Shown piece by piece: positions 15,927 to 21,551 of a DNA stretch of 21,551 nt; position 1 is the first letter of the stretch, and each line of letters begins with the position of its first letter. The translations under genes and the position numbers were made by a program. The DNA is from Anaerolineaceae bacterium UBA5365 (GTDB lineage Bacteria; Chloroflexota; Anaerolineae; Anaerolineales; Anaerolineaceae): the NCBI GenBank assembly GCA_002407905.1, contig DHPL01000036.1, forward strand, positions 110,044 to 131,594, in the 5' to 3' direction. The notes below the pieces were generated by a model. The model did not search any database, was not told where the DNA came from, and saw only the letters and a list, made by a program, of their open reading frames with translations.

Positions 15927-18830
15927 ATGCCGGCTGAACAACAACCCTCTACCCTGCACATCATCTCTCATACCCATTGGGACCGCGAGTGGTACCGCAG
16001 TTTTCAGCAGTTCCGGCTGAAACTGGTGCATTTGGTGGATAACCTGCTCACCATCCTGGATAACGACCCGGATTACCTGTATTTCATGCTGGACGGGCAA
16101 ACTATCGTTTTGGAAGACTACCTGCAGATGCGCATGGAAAAACTGCCCCTGCTGCAGAAGTACATCCACGATAAGCGCATTCTCATCGGGCCCTGGTACA
16201 TCCTGCCGGATGAATACCTGGTCTCCCCGGAAGCCACGATCCGCAATTTGCTGATCGGCAAGGAGATTTGCGCGCTCTTCGATTCGCGGATGATGGTTGG
16301 TTATATCCCGGACCCGTTCGGGCATATATCCCAGATGCCGCAGATCCTGAATGGCTTCCGCATGGATACCGCCTGCCTCTGGCGTGGCGTGCCGGCCGGG
16401 TCTCCCCTGGTGCTCAACTGGCAGGCGCCGGATGGCAGCACCGTGCTCCTGGCGCATTTGTATTATGGGTACGGCGATATTGCCGATTGGCCCAAGCCAG
16501 ATCTGGATGAATCCGTGCGCAAGCTGGACCAGGCAGTGGAACGCCTGGCCCCCTACAACCCCACCAATCAATACCTGCTGATGCGCGGGACGGACCATCT
16601 CGAACCCCGCCCGGCAACACCCAAAGCCATCGCGTATTACAACCAAAAGCGCGGCACCGACCGGCATGCCATCCACTCCACATTGCCGGCTTATCTGGCG
16701 GCCGTCAGCGCGGAAGCGGCTGGGCTTGAGAACGAACTTAAGACCATGCGCGGCGAACTGCGCGACCCCCAAAAGGCGCACATGCTGCCAGCGGTACTCT
16801 CCGCCAGGATGTGGATCAAGCAGCGCAATTGGTACAGCCAGAACCTGCTTGAACGCTGGGCAGAGCCCTTTTCCACCTGGGCGGAACTCACGGCCCGCGG
16901 CAAGCAGGCTTTCAGCCCAATTGAGGTCCATCAAAAAAGCGAGCGCCTGGCCGACCCCGGCGCGATCATCCACCAAGCCTGGAAACTATTGATCGCCAAC
17001 CATCCGCACGACTCAATTTGCGGCTGTTCGATCGATGAAACCCATAACGACATGGTCTCCCGCTTTGACCAGGTGGACCAAATCGGTGAGGAGATCACCC
17101 GCCAATCCCTTGATTCGATGGTAGAAGCCATCGATCACCATGCTGCCGCGCCAGCCGGAGCCTACGCCGCTATTACGGTATTCAATGCCGCGCCGGTGGC
17201 CCAGAGCGATGCCCTCACCATTGAGGTGGAACTGCCCGCGAAGCAGATTGTGAAACTGGTGGATGCCGAGGGGAATGTAGTTCCCAGCGTTTGGGGTGAG
17301 GCGCGTCGCCAATTTAAGGAAAGCAACACCTTCCCCTTCGCAGACCTGGGCGAACTGCTTGCCAGCGCTGCCAGCGAAGGCCGCGATTCCCAGCAGATGG
17401 TTGCTGCTTACGTTACCGAGGAAGATGGTATGCCCACTGTGGAGGCCCAGTTCTCCAGCATCATCAAGCCCGACGAAGAGGCTTTAGGCGCTGCTATGTT
17501 CCAGATCATGGAGCTTTCTTCCAGGCTCAAGCCCAGCGACCTGCTGCGCGCCAAAGTGTTCAGCGTGGCCAAAGCCGAGCTGCGCTTTAATGCTCTTAAC
17601 GTTCCTGCCCTGGGCTACAAAACCTATTATCTGGTGACCCAAGCGGCCAGGCTTGAAGCCAATGAAACCGAACTTGTGTCCAGCAGTATTGAAAACCAAT
17701 GGTTTAAATTGGAGCTTGCGGACGAAGACGGCAGCTTAAATCTGCTGGATAAGCGTAACGGCGAGCGCTACCTGGGCCTTAATCAGTTTATAGATGTGGG
17801 CGACCGCGGCGACGAGTACAACTTCACCCCGCCCGAGAATGACCGGGCTATTCTGCCGGAATTGCTCTACGTGGAAAGTTTTGACTCGCCGGTGGAGAGC
17901 AGTCTGGTGATGCATTGCGTCATGGACCTGCCCCTCAGCCTGACTGAAGCACGGGATAGCCGCCAGGAAGAAACCGTGGAATGCCCGCTGGAGTTGGTGG
18001 TGACCATGAGCAAGGCGATCCCCGCGATCGATTTTGTAGCCCGCTTTGAGAACAACGCCATGGACCACCGCCTGGAAGTGCGCTTCCCGAGTGGATTGAA
18101 GCTGGAAAAGGCGCGCTATGACGGGCACTTTGATGTGCTCGAGCGCGATATCGACCCGCCTGCCGCCGACGCGAATTGGTCCGAGCTGCCCCGGCCGGAA
18201 GTGCCCCAGCGTGACTTCGCGGACCTGAGTGATGGGCAGCGCGGTTTGATGCTGGCCAATCAGGGCCTGCCGGAGGTCGCCGCCCTGCGCGATGATCAAG
18301 GCAAGGCAGTTCTGGCGCTCACTTTGCTGCGCTGCGTGGGCTGGCTCTCCCGAGATGACCTCTGGAACCGCAAGGGCCATGCCGGCCCGCCCCTTGAAAC
18401 ACCCGGCGCGCAGGAGCAAGGCCTGCACGAATTCAGTTACCGCCTCATCCCGCATTTGGGGGATTGGCGAGCCGCGGTGGTATTGGCCCGCGGCTTCCAA
18501 ATGCCGCTTGAAGCCAAACTAAGCGGCCTGAATTCCGGCAGCCTGGCCCCGAGCGCGAGTTTGGTCGAGGCCGACCACCCGGCTTTCCTGCTCTCCACAG
18601 TCAAGGAAGCCGAGGATGGCAGCGGAGCGATCGTGCGGGGCTACAACCAGGAAGGCAGCGAGATAGAACTCTCCCTGCGCTATAACGGCCTATACAGCAA
18701 GGTTTTCAGCGTGTTTTTGGATGAAAGCCTGGCGGAAGAACTGAGGCCGGAAGCCGATGGCAGCCTTAAGCTCAAGCTCGGCGCGCATAAGATCCTCAGC
18801 CTGCTTTTCCGACTGGAAGACCTTGACTGA
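15927..18830 (+). CDS. Glycoside hydrolase family 38 alpha-mannosidase
   Basis: This 967-residue enzyme should hydrolyse alpha-mannosidic bonds; it has no signal peptide, so it probably acts in the cytoplasm. The catalytic domain starts at once with HIISHTHWDREWY (zinc ligands His15/His17/Asp19 region), and GYIPDPFGHISQMPQIL contains the expected nucleophile Asp129. The middle domain ends in NHPHDSICGCSIDETHNDM, where His361 is a likely zinc ligand. The C-terminal beta-rich half includes DVGDRGDEYNFTPPEN, a feature of MngB-like members that act on mannosylglycerate or small mannosides. Length is normal for bacterial GH38 (roughly 850-1050). AAAGGAG (15915-15921) lies 5 bases before the ATG. 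The next gene, a Dus enzyme, overlaps its end. Family assignment is firm; the natural substrate is not known. Confidence 0.95.
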   Translation: MPAEQQPSTLHIISHTHWDREWYRSFQQFRLKLVHLVDNLLTILDNDPDYLYFMLDGQTIVLEDYLQMRMEKLPLLQKYIHDKRILIGPWYILPDEYLVSPEATIRNLLIGKEICALFDSRMMVGYIPDPFGHISQMPQILNGFRMDTACLWRGVPAGSPLVLNWQAPDGSTVLLAHLYYGYGDIADWPKPDLDESVRKLDQAVERLAPYNPTNQYLLMRGTDHLEPRPATPKAIAYYNQKRGTDRHAIHSTLPAYLAAVSAEAAGLENELKTMRGELRDPQKAHMLPAVLSARMWIKQRNWYSQNLLERWAEPFSTWAELTARGKQAFSPIEVHQKSERLADPGAIIHQAWKLLIANHPHDSICGCSIDETHNDMVSRFDQVDQIGEEITRQSLDSMVEAIDHHAAAPAGAYAAITVFNAAPVAQSDALTIEVELPAKQIVKLVDAEGNVVPSVWGEARRQFKESNTFPFADLGELLASAASEGRDSQQMVAAYVTEEDGMPTVEAQFSSIIKPDEEALGAAMFQIMELSSRLKPSDLLRAKVFSVAKAELRFNALNVPALGYKTYYLVTQAARLEANETELVSSSIENQWFKLELADEDGSLNLLDKRNGERYLGLNQFIDVGDRGDEYNFTPPENDRAILPELLYVESFDSPVESSLVMHCVMDLPLSLTEARDSRQEETVECPLELVVTMSKAIPAIDFVARFENNAMDHRLEVRFPSGLKLEKARYDGHFDVLERDIDPPAADANWSELPRPEVPQRDFADLSDGQRGLMLANQGLPEVAALRDDQGKAVLALTLLRCVGWLSRDDLWNRKGHAGPPLETPGAQEQGLHEFSYRLIPHLGDWRAAVVLARGFQMPLEAKLSGLNSGSLAPSASLVEADHPAFLLSTVKEAEDGSGAIVRGYNQEGSEIELSLRYNGLYSKVFSVFLDESLAEELRPEADGSLKLKLGAHKILSLLFRLEDLD

Positions 18831-19848
18831 AGCTGCTTTTTCCATCGCTGATATTCCCATCTACGGGCGAATCCTCCTGGCGCCGATGGATGGTATTTCC
18901 GACGCGCCATTCCGCTGCATCACCCGCCGCTTGGGCTCGGCGTATACCGTCTCGGAATTCATCAATACACATGACTTTTCAAAACTACGCCATTACCAAA
19001 TCGCCCGGCTGGCATTTCAGGAAACGGAGAGGCCGTTTGGCTTTCAACTTCTGGATAACGATGCCGGCCGCATGGCTGAAGTAGGCGCCCGGCTTTACGA
19101 ACTCTTCAAGCCGGATTTCTTTGACATCAACATGGGCTGCTGCGCGCCGAGAGTGACCAGCCGGGGGGCCGGCGCCTGCATGATGCGCAATCTGGATCTC
19201 ATTCGGGATAGTTTCCGCCGGCTTGGCCAGGCTGTGCCCGTACCGCTCACCGGAAAAATGCGCCTGGGTTGGGATGAGACGGACCTGAACTACCGCGCGG
19301 TGGCCGAGGCTGTTGTTGCCGAAGGCGCCAGGCTGGTAGCCCTGCACGGGCGGACCAACAAGATGAAATACGGGGGCAAAGCCCGTTGGGAGCCCATTCG
19401 GGAGCTCAAGCAGGCCCTGCCTGTTCCGGTGATCGGCAATGGGGACGTCAACAATCTGGCAGATGCCCGGCGCCTCTTTGAGGAGACCGGCTGTGACGGT
19501 ATCATGATCGGCCGGGCGGCGATGGCCAACCCCTGGATCTTCGCGGGGTTGGATCGGGATGAAGTACCCATCGCGGAGGTCTTCGCGCTGGCCCGTTATC
19601 AGGTGCGGGCCATGCATGCCTTTTATCCCGGCGAAAAGGGATTGGTGGCATTTCGCAAGTTCATCAAGGCATACCTGGCCCCCTGCGGCCTGCCATACGA
19701 AAAAATCGTACAACTGATGAAGGTAACTGAGCTGGAAGGGCTGCTGGAGATGTTGGCAGACATTGAGGCGGAACTGGGCGGGCAGGGCCAAAGCCGTTTT
19801 GGATGGGAAGGTTTGGCCAATCCCTTTGAAAAGGAGCAGAAAGCTTAA
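18823..19848 (+). CDS. dus: tRNA-dihydrouridine synthase (Dus family)
   Basis: This 341-residue flavoenzyme reduces uridine to dihydrouridine in tRNA. Visible are the FMN barrel start ILLAPMDGISDAPFR, FQLLDNDAGRMAEVG, DINMGCCAPRV with the conserved Cys106, GAGACMMRN, GKMRLGWDE, ALHGRTNKMKYGGKARW, VIGNGDV and GIMIGRAAMANPW, followed by a C-terminal helical RNA-binding part. The residue after the conserved cysteine is normally Pro; here it is Cys107. The frame is open from 18757, but that stretch lies inside the mannosidase gene and looks non-conserved. The TTG at 18823, overlapping the mannosidase stop by 8 bp, leaves about 20 residues before LAPMDG, as in relatives, with GGAAG shortly upstream. 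No ATG lies between it and the conserved core except Met within LAPMDG. The enzyme is certain; the start is less so. Confidence 0.9.
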   Translation: MTEAAFSIADIPIYGRILLAPMDGISDAPFRCITRRLGSAYTVSEFINTHDFSKLRHYQIARLAFQETERPFGFQLLDNDAGRMAEVGARLYELFKPDFFDINMGCCAPRVTSRGAGACMMRNLDLIRDSFRRLGQAVPVPLTGKMRLGWDETDLNYRAVAEAVVAEGARLVALHGRTNKMKYGGKARWEPIRELKQALPVPVIGNGDVNNLADARRLFEETGCDGIMIGRAAMANPWIFAGLDRDEVPIAEVFALARYQVRAMHAFYPGEKGLVAFRKFIKAYLAPCGLPYEKIVQLMKVTELEGLLEMLADIEAELGGQGQSRFGWEGLANPFEKEQKA

Positions 19849-19881
19849 TTACTGCTTTGCATATTCTTAAGCTATCCCTAC

Positions 19882-19887
19882 TATAAT
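19882..19887 (+). promoter_or_regulatory. Probable -10 box of the UMF1-type carrier gene
   Basis: A perfect TATAAT within ACTATAAT lies in the 76-bp gap 19849-19924, about 37 bp before the start codon. A TTGCAT (19857-19862) could be a -35 box, with a long 19-bp spacer. Confidence 0.6.
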
Positions 19888-19924
19888 AGGCACGTTATCA
19901 TCCATTGATCATCCCGGAGGGAGC

Positions 19925-21241
19925 ATGGAAACAAACCCAAAAGCCTATGCCCGCAGCGTGCGCGCCTGGACGATGTACGACTGGGCGAACTCGGCCTTTG
20001 CCACCACGATCATGGGCGCCATCCTGCCCAACTATTTTGCCACCTACATTGCCACTGAGAACTCGCTGACCCTATGGGGCCTTACGGTGGCCATCGGCAG
20101 CCTGATCATTGCCCTGATCAGCCCGGTGCTGGGCGCTATCGCGGATTTTAAAGGCTCCAAGAAGCGTTTTATGGGCGTGCTTGCCGCGTTGGGCATCATC
20201 TCAACGGCCTTATTCTTCTTTATCCAATCCCCGGACCAATGGCTGCTTTGCTGCATTCTGTACATTTTGGCCACGATTGGCTTTGCCGGTTCCCTGGTTT
20301 TTTACGACGCGCTCCTGCCGCATGTAGCCAAGGAGGAAGAGATCGACCAGGTTTCCTCCCGCGGCTATGCCATGGGTTATGTGGGCGGCGGCGTTTTGCT
20401 GCTGATCAATGTGCTGATGATCTTTTTTGGGCCAAAACTCGTACCGCATATGCCTGAGGATGAGGCTACGCAGCTGATGATGCGCCTTTCCATGGCCTCA
20501 GTCGCGATTTGGTGGGCGGTTTTCTCCATCCCGATTTTCAGGCTGGTGAAGGAACCTCCGCGCAAAGCCGAGGAGCATGAGATCGGCCAAAGCGTGCTCA
20601 CCGTTGGTTTTTCGCGCTTCGCGAAAGCCCTTGGCAATATCCGCCAGTTCAAGGACCTTTTCCTCTTCATCCTGGCCTTCTTTGTTTACGCCAATGGCAT
20701 CGGTACCATTATCACGATGGCTGTGGCTTTCGGTACGGACCTGGGTTTCGGAACCCTGATCCTGATCGGCACGCTTCTCCTGGTGCAATTTGTGGCTGCC
20801 CCATTCGCCATCCTCTTTGGCAAACTCAGCCAAAAAATGGGCATCAAAAACGCCATTACGCTTAGCCTGGTAATCTACACCATCATCGCCATCATCGGCT
20901 ATTTCATGACCAAGGAGTGGCACTTCCTGCTCCTGGGCTTTGGGGTAGCCACCGTGCAAGGCGGCAGCCAGGCGCTCAGCCGCTCGCTGGTGGGCCAACT
21001 GATGCCCAAAAGCAAAACCGCGGAGTTCTATGGCTTTTACAGCGTATCGGAAAAGTTCAACACGGTGGTTGGGCCATTGCTCTTTGCGGCGGTGAATTAC
21101 TTTACGGATAACAGCCGCCTGGCGATCATCTCGCTGGTGGTCTTTTTCCTGGCGGGTATCGTCCTTTTGCGCAAGGTGAACATCGAGCGCGGTGTGGCCC
21201 AAGCCGCCGCCGAAGATGCCAAGATGATCAGCCTGGATTAA
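19925..21241 (+). CDS. MFS transporter, UMF1/Atg22 family
   Basis: This 438-residue membrane protein has about 12 hydrophobic segments. The opening RAWTMYDWANSAFATTIMGAILPNYF is the hallmark of the UMF1/Atg22 group of the major facilitator superfamily, and PVLGAIADFKGSKKRFMG corresponds to the loop between helices 2 and 3. SRGYAMGYVGGGVLLLINVLM and GGSQALSRSLVGQLMPKSKTAEFYGFYS are further family patterns. The eukaryotic member Atg22 exports amino acids from vacuoles; bacterial members are mostly uncharacterised, so the substrate is unknown. GGAGG (19916-19920) lies 4 bases before the ATG. It appears to be a single-gene unit with its own promoter; no clear terminator hairpin follows. Confidence 0.93.
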   Translation: METNPKAYARSVRAWTMYDWANSAFATTIMGAILPNYFATYIATENSLTLWGLTVAIGSLIIALISPVLGAIADFKGSKKRFMGVLAALGIISTALFFFIQSPDQWLLCCILYILATIGFAGSLVFYDALLPHVAKEEEIDQVSSRGYAMGYVGGGVLLLINVLMIFFGPKLVPHMPEDEATQLMMRLSMASVAIWWAVFSIPIFRLVKEPPRKAEEHEIGQSVLTVGFSRFAKALGNIRQFKDLFLFILAFFVYANGIGTIITMAVAFGTDLGFGTLILIGTLLLVQFVAAPFAILFGKLSQKMGIKNAITLSLVIYTIIAIIGYFMTKEWHFLLLGFGVATVQGGSQALSRSLVGQLMPKSKTAEFYGFYSVSEKFNTVVGPLLFAAVNYFTDNSRLAIISLVVFFLAGIVLLRKVNIERGVAQAAAEDAKMISLD

Positions 21242-21276
21242 GCTCGATTTAAGAAATTTTTCAGGTCCAATAAGAC

Positions 21277-21282
21277 TATAAT
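21277..21282 (+). promoter_or_regulatory. Probable -10 box of the ligase-like gene
   Basis: TATAAT within ACTATAAT lies 35 bp before the next start codon, in the 76-bp gap 21242-21317. No convincing -35 hexamer is seen. The gap holds nothing else I recognise. Confidence 0.5.
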
Positions 21283-21317
21283 CGCTCTGGTTTGAAATAT
21301 TAGAGTACCGAGGAAAA

Positions 21318-21551
21318 ATGAAAAAATTCCGGGTCGCAGTGCTTGCGAACCTAAAACAAAACGCGCCCCATTTTGAGGGCATGAGCAAAGACCAGTGGGA
21401 TGACCTGGATTCCGAATCGACCGTGATGGCGCTCTGCGAGGCCATTCGGTCCAAGGGGCATGAAGCCGAATTTCTGGAAGCCGATGAAAGCATCATCGAT
21501 ACCGTCAGGGAGTTTGACCCCGATATCTGCTTCAACATCGCCGAAAGTCAT
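21318..21551 (+). CDS. D-alanine-D-alanine ligase-like ATP-grasp protein, N-terminal part
   Basis: The first 78 codons are present; the gene continues past the window. The protein starts MKKFRVAVLANLK, then SESTVMALCEAIRSKGHEAEFLEAD and DPDICFNIAES. This is the N-terminal preATP-grasp fold of D-Ala-D-Ala ligases and relatives, where the last segment corresponds to the conserved (V/C)FNI-AEG stretch. The ATP-binding and catalytic domains are not visible, so it could be a true peptidoglycan ligase or one of the related dipeptide or peptide ligases. GAGG (21310-21313) lies 4 bases before the ATG. Assignment rests on the short N-terminus only. Confidence 0.7.
   Translation, partial: MKKFRVAVLANLKQNAPHFEGMSKDQWDDLDSESTVMALCEAIRSKGHEAEFLEADESIIDTVREFDPDICFNIAESH

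Noticed and set aside
20498..21538. 346-codon minus-strand frame opposite the UMF1-type carrier and the ligase start
   Set aside because: It spans two supported genes and their promoter gap, and its translation is charged low-complexity sequence without a domain.

Overview
The window looks like part of a Chloroflexota chromosome, most likely class Anaerolineae. This rests on the gene content and style rather than on any database search. Signs are membrane-anchored TPR proteins and lipoproteins with Thr/Pro linkers, an NBR1-type Ig-like lipoprotein, an SLC45-like MFS carrier next to trmD, an ABC nucleoside importer with an Ala/Pro-rich lipoprotein, and moderately GC-rich sequence with short intergenic gaps. 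It is ordinary chromosomal sequence: I see no mobile element, CRISPR array, rRNA or tRNA gene.

Layout. Positions 1-3357 are on the minus strand. They hold the 5' end of groEL, all of groES with a textbook CIRCE operator and overlapping sigma70-type promoter, and, upstream of these, two tandem paralogous membrane-anchored TPR proteins. From 3451 to the end everything is on the plus strand. First come trmD and an MFS carrier (3451-5492). Next is a complete BMP/PnrA-type nucleoside ABC importer of one lipoprotein, two permeases and a double ATPase (5645-10548), closed by a strong terminator. Then comes an ABC exporter of one ATPase and two paralogous ABC-2 permeases joined by 8-bp overlaps (10717-14063), also closed by a terminator. 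After that are a small lipoprotein with an Ig-like domain and queG (14208-15873), a GH38 alpha-mannosidase with an overlapping dihydrouridine synthase gene (15927-19848), an Atg22/UMF1-type carrier (19925-21241), and the start of a D-Ala-D-Ala ligase-like ATP-grasp protein cut by the window end.

How the parts work together. The best-supported units are the heat-shock chaperonin operon under HrcA/CIRCE control, the nucleoside importer and the ABC-2 exporter. Three tRNA-modification enzymes (TrmD, QueG, Dus) are scattered among transporters, each in a different transcription unit. Several start codons were moved from the longest reading frame on the basis of Shine-Dalgarno sites, overlaps or paralog comparison (trmD, MFS, the importer permeases, the exporter ATPase and first permease, dus). 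The more unusual observations are regulatory: a 12-bp perfect hairpin between the importer lipoprotein and its permeases, a possible leaderless 17-codon upstream ORF before the Ig-like lipoprotein, and a -10 box only 9 bp before trmD. I found no convincing previously undescribed multi-gene system.
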